From NCBI GenBank assembly GCA_016844565.1, contig JAENJB010000005.1, positions 1 to 26,854 on the forward strand: a DNA stretch of 26,854 nt, read 5' to 3'. Below are positions 1 through 5,496 of the stretch, piece after piece. The translations under genes and the position numbers were made by a program. Source of the stretch: Dehalococcoidia bacterium. GTDB taxonomy: Bacteria; Chloroflexota; Dehalococcoidia; JAENJB01. The notes under the pieces are model-generated. The model saw only the letters and a program-made list of their open reading frames with translations, was not told where the DNA came from and ran no database searches. Every line of letters begins with the position of its first letter. Within the stretch, counting starts at the first letter, position 1.

Positions 1-1
1 C

Positions 2-118
2 AGCGCCCTGGTGATGACCTGGCTCTACCTGGGGAAAATGAGGACCGCCCGGAGGCTCGGCTCGGCCGCCCTCAGGGCGCTTTTGCCCCTGGAAAACTGT
101 CGCCCCCTGAAAACTTGA
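2..118 (+). CDS. C-terminal fragment of an unidentified membrane-associated protein (5' end outside window)
   Basis: An open frame enters the window and ends at TGA 116-118. Its 38 residues begin with a hydrophobic stretch (ALVMTWLYLG) followed by an Arg-rich segment, the look of a last membrane helix with a basic cytoplasmic tail. The other two forward frames give less protein-like sequence. The stop codon lies inside the TTGACA -35 box of the next gene's promoter, so the two genes are packed tightly. The family cannot be named from this tail. Confidence 0.4.
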   Translation, partial: SALVMTWLYLGKMRTARRLGSAALRALLPLENCRPLKT

Positions 119-143
119 CACAAAGTGGAACGAGTGCTATCAT
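115..143 (+). promoter_or_regulatory. Sigma70-type promoter of the ArsR-led gene run
   Basis: A perfect -35 box TTGACA (115-120) is followed after exactly 17 bp by TATCAT (138-143), five of six matches to the -10 consensus. A start of transcription near 150 would put the palindrome at 155-174 just downstream, where a bound repressor would block initiation or escape. Confidence 0.8.
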
Positions 144-154
144 AGACTGTAATA

Positions 155-174
155 ACTTTAGAATATTCTAAAGT
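155..174. promoter_or_regulatory. Perfect 20-bp palindromic operator (ACTTTAGAATATTCTAAAGT)
   Basis: The two 10-bp arms are exact reverse complements with no spacer. The site starts 11 bp after the -10 box and ends about 60 bp before the first ATG of the ArsR-type gene. A-T-rich palindromes in this position are the usual operators of ArsR/SmtB repressors, so autoregulation is the simple reading. That this protein binds here is inference. Confidence 0.75.
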
Positions 175-236
175 ATCTATTCTACCTAACCAAGAGGTGT
201 GCCGTAGACGACATTATCTACTCCTACCACGCAGAG

Positions 237-539
237 ATGTGCAAGACCTTCTCCCACCCCAAGCGGCTGGAGCTGATAGATGTGCTTCGCGATAGGGAAA
301 TGAGTGTCGGGGAGCTGTGCCAGAAGCTGGCAATATCCCCGGCCAACCTTTCCCAGCACCTGGCGATGATGAGGGAACGGCATGTCCTGCTCTCCCGAAA
401 GGAAGGAAACATGGTCTACTACCGCATAGCCAACCCTAAGCTCCTGCAAGCCTTCGATTTGCTGCGAGAGATACTCTTCCAGCAACTACGTAAGGACGCT
501 GCCCTAGTTCCGGGCAGAGCGGCCCGCAAGGTGCGCTGA
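237..539 (+). CDS. ArsR/SmtB-family winged-helix transcriptional regulator
   Basis: The protein has the ArsR core: SHPKRLELIDVLR at residues 6-18, helix-turn-helix VGELCQKLAISPANLSQHL (24-42) and a beta-wing ending in VYYRI (60-64). Cys2 and Cys28 are the only cysteines, and Cys28 lies in the helix that carries the metal or thiol sensor in some ArsR proteins. The inducer cannot be read from sequence. Neighbouring DsrE, SQR-like and desulfurase genes make a sulfur or metal signal plausible. The ATG at 237 has a poor ribosome site, and in-frame codons from 204 encode VDDIIYSYHAE, which looks like a native ArsR N terminus. An AAGAGGTG ribosome site (192-199) fits that earlier region, but it holds no ATG, GTG or TTG. 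The start is therefore uncertain. Confidence 0.88.
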   Translation: MCKTFSHPKRLELIDVLRDREMSVGELCQKLAISPANLSQHLAMMRERHVLLSRKEGNMVYYRIANPKLLQAFDLLREILFQQLRKDAALVPGRAARKVR

Positions 540-592
540 TGGCGACCCTGAACAAAATCCATACAGACACGCTGGAGGCAAAGGGACAATGA
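539..592 (+). CDS. Possible 17-aa coupling peptide between the regulator and the dsrE-like gene
   Basis: The ATG at 539 overlaps the regulator's TGA (TGATG). Its frame runs 17 codons (MATLNKIHTDTLEAKGQ) to a TGA that overlaps the next gene's ATG at 589 (ATGA). The double overlap would let ribosomes pass from the regulator to the sulfur-carrier gene without a gap. It has no known domain and may be chance, since the dsrE-like gene also has its own GGAGG-type site at 575-579. Confidence 0.3.
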   Translation: MATLNKIHTDTLEAKGQ

Positions 593-909
593 AGCTGGGA
601 ATTGTGCTCAACACGAACGCCCCGGAGACAGCATGGAATGCCCTGCGCCTGGGCAATGAGGCGCTCAGCAAAGGAAACGAGGTCAGCATGTTCCTTCTTG
701 GGAGCGGCGTGGAGATGGAGAACATCAAAGACGAGGACTTTGACATTCGAGGCGTCTTGAGCAAGTTCTCTCAGAGCGGCGGGACCCTTGGAGCTTGCGG
801 CACCTGCCTTAGCCTGAGACATCAGGAGGCGAAAGTGTGCCCCATCTCCACCATGTCGGAGTTAGTGGAAATGATTACGGAATCAGACAGGGTAATCACT
901 CTGGGCTAG
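589..909 (+). CDS. DsrE/TusD-like sulfur-relay protein
   Basis: This 106-aa protein has the DsrE/DsrF-like fold pattern: an N-terminal strand (KLGIVLNTN), a second strand followed by a Gly turn (VSMFLLGSG, 32-40), and LGACGTCLSLR at 68-78. Cys70 and Cys73 sit where DsrE-family proteins carry the persulfide-accepting cysteine, and Cys84 is a third. Such proteins pass sulfane sulfur between enzymes in the cytoplasm. The ribosome site GGAGG (575-579) is well placed for the ATG. It is followed by a ferredoxin gene, and an SQR-like flavoprotein and a cysteine desulfurase lie further along the same strand, which supports a sulfur-transfer role. The actual partner is unknown. Confidence 0.82.
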   Translation: MKLGIVLNTNAPETAWNALRLGNEALSKGNEVSMFLLGSGVEMENIKDEDFDIRGVLSKFSQSGGTLGACGTCLSLRHQEAKVCPISTMSELVEMITESDRVITLG

Positions 910-945
910 CCCAGGGCTTCAAGAAGGAACAAGGAGACCAAGGCC

Positions 946-1146
946 GTGCTCACGGCTTTCCTTAACGTAGAACGCTGTCAGCCGGAACGATGCGACCGAG
1001 GCATCTGCCTGGCCCGGAAGCACTGCCCGGTGAAGGCCATCTTCCAGGAAGGTCCTCGTGAAACGCCCTTCCTCAGCGGGGGCATGTGCAACGGCTGCGG
1101 CAAATGCGTTGAGGCCTGCCCTATGAAGGCGATCCTGATGAATTGA
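946..1146 (+). CDS. Small ferredoxin-like 4Fe-4S protein with one canonical and one unusual Cys cluster
   Basis: The 66-aa product starts at GTG 946 behind AAGGAGA (931-937). The C-terminal motif CNGCGKCVEACP (Cys48, 51, 54, 58) is a standard [4Fe-4S] site. The N-terminal cysteines follow a wider pattern (Cys11-x4-Cys16-x4-Cys21-x5-Cys27-Pro), resembling the non-classical first cluster of ABCE1/RLI-type ferredoxin domains more than a bacterial 2[4Fe-4S] ferredoxin. It probably carries electrons in the cytoplasm. The gene follows the dsrE-like gene by 36 bp, so the two are likely co-transcribed, with the sulfur carrier or the SQR-like flavoprotein as possible partners. Confidence 0.78.
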   Translation: MLTAFLNVERCQPERCDRGICLARKHCPVKAIFQEGPRETPFLSGGMCNGCGKCVEACPMKAILMN

Positions 1147-1223
1147 ACCCGGGGCAGAACCTACGGCTTACTCTCCATGATTCTCGGTCTTAATACAGAT
1201 AGAAAGGCTGGTTCGGAATTCTA

Positions 1224-1409
1224 ATGGTAGTCTTCTGGGTCCTGATAGTTTTGGGCATCGTTGCCCTCGTCCGCGGGGCCAACTGGACAGGCACCTGTGA
1301 CTCCGGCTCCAGCAAGCCGGACCCGGCCCTCGAGATACTCAAGAAACGCTACGCCCGGGGCGAGATCAGCAAGGAGGAATTCGAGGAAAAGAGGAAGGAG
1401 TTGGTGTGA
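1224..1409 (+). CDS. SHOCT-domain small membrane protein, copy 1
   Basis: The protein has 61 residues: one N-terminal membrane helix (MVVFWVLIVLGIVALVRG), a short Ser/Gly linker, then the SHOCT motif (ALEILKKRYARGEISKEEF, about residues 36-54). It matches the C-terminal half of the 116-aa copy at 3892 but lacks that copy's first helix and Met/Gly loop, so it is a short form or an N-terminal truncation. No strong ribosome site precedes ATG 1224. Its stop overlaps the next gene's GTG start (GTGTGA, 1404-1409), so they are probably translationally coupled. SHOCT motifs are thought to mediate oligomerisation; no enzymatic role is evident. Confidence 0.8.
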   Translation: MVVFWVLIVLGIVALVRGANWTGTCDSGSSKPDPALEILKKRYARGEISKEEFEEKRKELV

Positions 1410-2224
1410 ACCGTTTCAGGACAAAGATTGCTGAGGTGGATACGGAACTGGTAACCCGACAGAAAATTACCTACAGGGTCATGTTAGCCCTGATGTTACT
1501 GCTACTCGTCACGCTTGGGCTCAGTGTCCTGGCCTTTATCGCCATGCTGGTAATGGGCCCCAACGAAATGTTCTCGGGGGCAGATGCCAATGGAGTGCCC
1601 TGGGGTACTTGGGGACAGGGGGTCACTGTCGCGGCCATGGTTCTGATTTTCACCTTCTTCACCCTGGGCTACATACTGCCGCTCGGTCGGCGGGACTGGC
1701 GTTCGGCAGGAGCTTTGCAGGCCTTTATTGTTGCTCTCTTCACCGAGATGTTCGGCATCCCCCTTACGGTATATGTGTTATCAGGCGCCTTCGGCGGCGT
1801 GCTCACTTTGAAAAGCGGCGACCACCTGCTGGCCAGGGGGATAGCTGCCCTCACGGGTGTGGATGTCGCTACGGCCATTGTTGGGGCCATGGCCCTGAGC
1901 TTGCTCATGTTGATGCTCGCCCTTACCTTGATTTTCTTAGGATGGAAGGAAATCTACAGCACCCGAGGGCGGCTGGTGACCTGGGGCATCTACCGCTACC
2001 TCAGACATCCGCAATACGTGGGCATCTGGATTTTCATCGTTTCCTGGCTCATCCAATGGCCAACGGTTATTACCATATTCCTGGCACCTGTGCTGTTGGT
2101 TACCTACTTTTGGCTATGCCGCCGGGAGGAAGCAGCACTGGCGAGAGAGTTTGGCGCTGAATACCAGCGCTACTGCCAGATGGTGCCCATGTTTCTTCCC
2201 CGGCTAATGAAAAGGAAGGATTAA
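1406..2224 (+). CDS. ICMT/PEMT-like integral membrane methyltransferase
   Basis: The 272-aa protein has several hydrophobic helices (about 24-50, 74-92, 104-128, 155-180, 205-235) and a C-terminal block typical of isoprenylcysteine carboxyl methyltransferase-type membrane proteins: IYRYLRHPQYVG at 195-206, then EAALAREFGAEYQRY at 242-256 and a VPMFLP end. In this family the RHP and E...FG..Y..Y elements bind S-adenosylmethionine. The substrate is unknown; bacterial members methylate small thiols, lipids or metalloids, or have no assigned role. The GTG start overlaps the preceding SHOCT gene by 4 bp, and AGGAAGGAG (1392-1400) serves as ribosome site. A function in sulfur or metalloid detoxification is inference from the neighbours. 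Confidence 0.78.
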   Translation: MNRFRTKIAEVDTELVTRQKITYRVMLALMLLLLVTLGLSVLAFIAMLVMGPNEMFSGADANGVPWGTWGQGVTVAAMVLIFTFFTLGYILPLGRRDWRSAGALQAFIVALFTEMFGIPLTVYVLSGAFGGVLTLKSGDHLLARGIAALTGVDVATAIVGAMALSLLMLMLALTLIFLGWKEIYSTRGRLVTWGIYRYLRHPQYVGIWIFIVSWLIQWPTVITIFLAPVLLVTYFWLCRREEAALAREFGAEYQRYCQMVPMFLPRLMKRKD

Positions 2225-2268
2225 CTAGAACGAGGAAGAGGCTGCAGACTAGAATCGAGCTTCCGGAC

Positions 2269-2499
2269 ATGAACCGGGAACAGCTTCAGGCGGATCTGGG
2301 CGAGGCCCTGGCCAACCTGGAAGATCTTTACGAACTGAGGCATGGTTTCTTCGGGCAAACAGGGGTGCACATCGGGATGAATGTGCTCAAGAGTGTCCGC
2401 CGCCAGTTTGAACGGGACGAGGCCAATCTGAAAGAGCGAATCGCCCTCCTGGAGAAGCGGCTTGCTGCAGGTGATAGCCATGTCGGGGCAGAAGGCTGA
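2269..2499 (+). CDS. Small coiled-coil protein of unknown function
   Basis: This 76-aa acidic, helical protein is not recognised. It is rich in Leu, Glu and Arg with heptad-like spacing in two stretches (LGEALANLEDLYELR and FERDEANLKERIALLEKRL) joined by a Gly-rich turn (GFFGQTGVHIG). That suggests a helical hairpin or dimer. There is no signal peptide, membrane helix or cysteine. It lies 44 bp after the methyltransferase and 77 bp before the SQR-like gene, on the same strand, so it probably belongs to the same transcript. The ribosome site ahead of ATG 2269 is weak. Confidence 0.6.
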   Translation: MNREQLQADLGEALANLEDLYELRHGFFGQTGVHIGMNVLKSVRRQFERDEANLKERIALLEKRLAAGDSHVGAEG

Positions 2500-2576
2500 T
2501 AAGGAAGAGCATCCCAAAGGCGTCCCCAACGTCTGGCGCATTTGGTTTATGAAAACATCGTTGTAAGGAGAGAAAC

Positions 2577-3737
2577 ATGTCAGGCAAAACTATCGTGATA
2601 TTGGGTGGCGGCTTCGGCGGGCTGGCGGTAGCGAACCAGTTGCGCAGAGTGCTGCCGCCCGAGCACCGCGTAGTAGTGGTTGAGAGGCAAAGCACCTTCT
2701 ATATGCGCCCTTTCAATATGCGGCTTATGATTGGGGAGATGAAGGACCGGCAGGAGGGAGAGCGGAGACTTTCTGAGTTAGCGCGCAAAGGCATTGAATG
2801 GGTACAGGGCGAGGTCCTGTCCATAGACCCGACGGCGCGAAAGGTGCACACTTCCTCAGGGCCGCTGGTGGGTGACTATCTGGTTATCGCTTTAGGCGCC
2901 GAACAGGATGAGAAAGCCATACCCGGCTTTGCCGAGTCGGCGCTCAACCTGTACGATCCAAACGGGGCCATCATGATTCACAGGGCCGTGCAAGAGTTTG
3001 CTAAGGGGCGGGCTGCCGTGCTGATCTGTCGCACCCCCTTTTCCTGTCCGGCGGCGCCTTATGAGGCTGCTTTACTAATGGACTCGGCCTTCCGGAGCAA
3101 GGGAAATCGAGAGGCAGTGGAGATAGCCATTTACACCCCGGAGCCGAGGCCAATGCCAGCCGCCGGCCCGGAGATGGGAAACGCTGTCATTGGCATGCTC
3201 AAGGAGCGGGACATCAAGTACCACCCTCAGCACAAGCTCCAGCGGGTGAATAGCGGAGCCCGCAAGATTGTTTTCGAGGGAGGCGAGGCCTCCTTCGACC
3301 TGCTAGTAGGCATACCGCCCCATGTGGCGCCCAGGGTGGTGCGGGAAGCTGGCCTAACAGATGACACGGGCTGGATCCCTGTCGAGCCCGATACCCTTGA
3401 GACGCGTTACCCTGGCGTCTTCGCTCTTGGAGATGTGACATCCATCCGGCAGCCCAACCCGACGGGTCTCTTCCTGCCCAAGGCATGGGTATTTGCTGAT
3501 GAGCAGAGCCGCACTGTAGCGAAGAATATAGCATCCCACATTAAGGGAGAAGACAGGTCTAGCAGGTTTGACGGCACGGGTTTCTGCTACGTGGAGACCG
3601 GCGACGGGTTGGCGGCCTACGGGTCCGGGAACTTCTATGCCTACCCGGCCGCCAAGGTATACCTGGAGCCTCCCTCGCCACGCCATCACGAGGAGCGGAA
3701 AAGAATTGAGCTGGAGCAACTCGAAGCCTTAGTGTGA
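2577..3737 (+). CDS. SQR-like FAD-dependent pyridine nucleotide-disulfide oxidoreductase
   Basis: The 386-aa flavoprotein has an N-terminal FAD motif (ILGGGFGGLA, 8-17), a second nucleotide-binding region (about 146-190) and the C-terminal FAD motif GVFALGDVTSI (280-290). Cys157 in FSCPAAPYE lies where sulfide:quinone oxidoreductases and flavocytochrome c sulfide dehydrogenases carry a redox cysteine; Cys151 and Cys337 (GFCYVE) are further candidates. SQR enzymes oxidise sulfide to polysulfide and reduce quinone at the membrane. No obvious C-terminal membrane helix is seen, so the acceptor may be different. AAGGAG (2562-2567) precedes ATG 2577. The DsrE-like, ferredoxin and desulfurase neighbours favour sulfide or persulfide as substrate, but an NADH dehydrogenase-like role cannot be excluded. 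Confidence 0.82.
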   Translation: MSGKTIVILGGGFGGLAVANQLRRVLPPEHRVVVVERQSTFYMRPFNMRLMIGEMKDRQEGERRLSELARKGIEWVQGEVLSIDPTARKVHTSSGPLVGDYLVIALGAEQDEKAIPGFAESALNLYDPNGAIMIHRAVQEFAKGRAAVLICRTPFSCPAAPYEAALLMDSAFRSKGNREAVEIAIYTPEPRPMPAAGPEMGNAVIGMLKERDIKYHPQHKLQRVNSGARKIVFEGGEASFDLLVGIPPHVAPRVVREAGLTDDTGWIPVEPDTLETRYPGVFALGDVTSIRQPNPTGLFLPKAWVFADEQSRTVAKNIASHIKGEDRSSRFDGTGFCYVETGDGLAAYGSGNFYAYPAAKVYLEPPSPRHHEERKRIELEQLEALV

Positions 3738-3891
3738 CCTCATCCGTCATGCCTCAGGCGTTACGGAAGAACACAGGATATCCATAATACCTTCATACGT
3801 TCTTCACAGTTTCAGGTTAGAATAAAGGTAAAAGGACTGAGGAGAGGCAAAGACCCTCCGACAGCCCGGTATAAAGGGGGTAAGGAGAACC
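3738..3891 (+). other. Intergenic spacer before the SHOCT gene block, with a half copy of the ArsR palindrome
   Basis: No gene fits in these 154 bp. TTAGAATA at 3817-3824 repeats eight bases of the perfect palindrome at 155-174, but its second arm is not conserved. The TAGAAT inside it could act as a -10 box, though no convincing -35 lies 16-18 bp upstream. A ribosome site GTAAGGAG (3880-3887) serves the next gene. A secondary promoter here is possible but not shown. Confidence 0.3.
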
Positions 3892-4242
3892 ATGAACCAG
3901 ACGACAAAGGTAGTGCTGATTATTGCCGGGGTGCTCCTCTTGCTCATGATTGTGCCGTCCCTGATCTGGGGCGGCGCCTCGGGATGGGGAGGCGGGGGTA
4001 TGATGGGGCCGGGGATGATGGGAGGCTTCGGACTGGGATGGTTCGGCCCCATCGTGATGGTCCTCTTCTGGGTGCTGGTGGTGTGGGGCATCGTCGCTCT
4101 CATCCGCGGCACCGCCTGGGGTGGCAGGCCGGACTCCACCGCCCCTCCGCCGGACTCGGCCCTCGATGTACTGAAGAAGCGCTACGCCCGCGGCGAGATC
4201 AACAAGCAAGAATTCGAAGAGAAGAAGAAGGACCTGGTGTAA
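3892..4242 (+). CDS. SHOCT-domain membrane protein with Met/Gly-rich loop, copy 2
   Basis: This 116-aa protein has a first membrane helix (VVLIIAGVLLLLMIVPSLIW), a Gly/Met loop (GGGGMMGPGMMGGFG), a second helix (IVMVLFWVLVVWGIVALIRG) and a C-terminal SHOCT motif (LDVLKKRYARGEINKQEF). It is the fullest of four related genes in this stretch. Paired methionines in the loop could bind soft metals such as Cu(I), which is inference only; the same MMG pattern recurs in the lipoprotein at 4654. A good ribosome site, AAGGAG, sits 4 bp before ATG. Two bp separate its stop from the next SHOCT start, so the copies look like tandem duplications in one operon. Confidence 0.85.
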   Translation: MNQTTKVVLIIAGVLLLLMIVPSLIWGGASGWGGGGMMGPGMMGGFGLGWFGPIVMVLFWVLVVWGIVALIRGTAWGGRPDSTAPPPDSALDVLKKRYARGEINKQEFEEKKKDLV

Positions 4243-4244
4243 CT

Positions 4245-4439
4245 ATGTTCATATTCATGTTCTTGATACCAGTTCTCATCATCTGGGCCATCATCGCTCT
4301 GGCGCGTGGGGACGCGTGGTCAGTCAGCCCGCGCCATTCGGACCAAGTCGAGCCCGCCATGGAGCTGCTCAAGAGAAGGTATGCCTGCGGCGAGATAAAC
4401 AGAGAAGAATTCGAAGAGAGAAAAAGGAATCTAATATGA
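4245..4439 (+). CDS. SHOCT-domain small membrane protein, copy 3
   Basis: ATG 4245 begins a 64-aa protein: an N-terminal membrane helix (MFIFMFLIPVLIIWAIIALA), a polar linker, then SHOCT (MELLKRRYACGEINREEF). The start lies 2 bp after the previous stop, and the preceding gene's GA-rich end supplies the ribosome site, so translation is probably coupled. Compared with copy 2 it has lost the first helix and the Met/Gly loop, and it carries a Cys in place of Arg within the RYARGE core. Longer upstream frames in the same phase are shadows of copy 2. Confidence 0.75.
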   Translation: MFIFMFLIPVLIIWAIIALARGDAWSVSPRHSDQVEPAMELLKRRYACGEINREEFEERKRNLI

Positions 4440-4463
4440 AGCATCCAGGAAGGCAGGCTTATT

Positions 4464-4622
4464 ATGATGTGCTGCGGCATGAACCATGAAATGAACCACG
4501 CGTCTGAATCCGGACAAGCTCACACCCCTGCCGAGTCAGCTCTCGAGATACTGAGGAAGCGCTATGCGCGGGGGGAGATCAACAAAGAAGAATTCGAAGA
4601 GAAGAAGAAGGAACTGATGTGA
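4464..4622 (+). CDS. 52-aa soluble SHOCT protein with Cys/Met/His-rich N terminus, copy 4
   Basis: ATG 4464 opens a 52-codon gene preceded by AGGAAGG (4448-4454). The N terminus MMCCGMNHEMNH has two Cys, four Met and two His within 12 residues, then a short linker, then an almost perfect SHOCT motif (ALEILRKRYARGEINKEEF). Unlike the other three copies there is no membrane helix. The N-terminal cluster looks suited to binding a soft metal ion, which is inference. It is easily missed by length cut-offs, but the SHOCT match, ribosome site and position between related genes make it credible. Confidence 0.72.
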   Translation: MMCCGMNHEMNHASESGQAHTPAESALEILRKRYARGEINKEEFEEKKKELM

Positions 4623-4653
4623 GACCGGACCATCAAGCAGAAGGAGCTGTACG

Positions 4654-5469
4654 ATGAGAAAGCTGTATTTCGTTCTCCCCGCTTTGGGCCTCGCGGCCCT
4701 GCTATCCCTGGCGGCCTGCGTGCCGGGCACCGGCCAGTCACCTTACCAGCAGTCACCCTACCAGTATGGGCCCGGAGGTGCGGGAGGTGGCATGATGGGC
4801 GGCGGTCAGGGCGGCGGGATGATGGGGTCTCAGGGCTACCCGGGAAACACCGTGCCTTACCAGCAGCCTTACCAATATGGGCCCGGAGGCACGGGGGGAG
4901 GAATGATGGGCGGCGGCATGATGGGCGGGCAGGGCCAGTACAACCCGTACTATCCGAACAGCCAGTCGGCCAGACCGCTTACCATTGACCAGGCTGGTGA
5001 CGCGGTACGAGCGTACCTGAACCAGTACGGCGGGAAACTGACTCCAACCGAGATAATGGAGTTCGCCGGGAATTTTTACGCCGAGATAGAGGAGAAAGAT
5101 ACCGGCATCCACGCCATGGAGCTGCTAATTGACAAGTATAACGGTCAGGTCTCTCCGGAGATGGGCCCGAACATGATGTGGAACACCAGGTACGGGATGA
5201 TGGCGGGGATGATGGGCAGGCAATATGGCGAACCCAGTACCAAAATGCCCGTCAGCGCTGAGCAGGCAGCAAAAGCAGCTCAGCAATACCTGAACACTAA
5301 CATGGCCGGCTTAACCTTAGCTGAAGCTGATACCTTCTACGGCTATTACACTCTGCATACTTTGAAGAACGGCCAGGTTGAGGGGATGCTCAGTGTCAAC
5401 GGCTACACCGGGGCGGTCTGGTACCACACCTGGCACGGCCCTTTCATCGGCATGAAAGAGCTTGAGTGA
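4654..5469 (+). CDS. Met/Gly-rich lipoprotein with two PepSY-like repeats
   Basis: The 271-aa protein starts with a lipoprotein signal peptide (lipobox LAAC, Cys22), so it should be anchored outside the cytoplasmic membrane. Residues 26-100 hold two copies of a repeat, YQQ-(S)PYQYGPGG-x-GGGMMGGG, ending in a Tyr/Pro stretch. Two related domains follow: about 107-168 (LTIDQAGDAVRAYL...KYNGQVSPEM) and 198-268 (VSAEQAAKAAQQYL...NGYTGAVWYHTWHG). These resemble PepSY-type units, often found in extracytoplasmic proteins. A second Met-rich segment (RYGMMAGMMGRQ, 179-190) lies between them. The MMG motifs echo the SHOCT protein at 3892 and may bind soft metals; this is not proven. A ribosome site AAGGAG (4641-4646) precedes ATG, and the gene is 31 bp after copy 4. 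Confidence 0.75.
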   Translation: MRKLYFVLPALGLAALLSLAACVPGTGQSPYQQSPYQYGPGGAGGGMMGGGQGGGMMGSQGYPGNTVPYQQPYQYGPGGTGGGMMGGGMMGGQGQYNPYYPNSQSARPLTIDQAGDAVRAYLNQYGGKLTPTEIMEFAGNFYAEIEEKDTGIHAMELLIDKYNGQVSPEMGPNMMWNTRYGMMAGMMGRQYGEPSTKMPVSAEQAAKAAQQYLNTNMAGLTLAEADTFYGYYTLHTLKNGQVEGMLSVNGYTGAVWYHTWHGPFIGMKELE

Positions 5470-5496
5470 GGGGCGCGCGCCCAGAATCGGACGGTT

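Noticed and set aside
2577..3737. Naming the flavoprotein sqr outright
   Set aside because: The redox Cys157 motif fits, but the canonical full Cys set and a membrane-binding C terminus cannot be confirmed by eye.
3738..3891. A strong promoter before the SHOCT block
   Set aside because: TAGAAT and CATAAT candidates exist, but neither has a -35 box with more than two or three matches at proper spacing.
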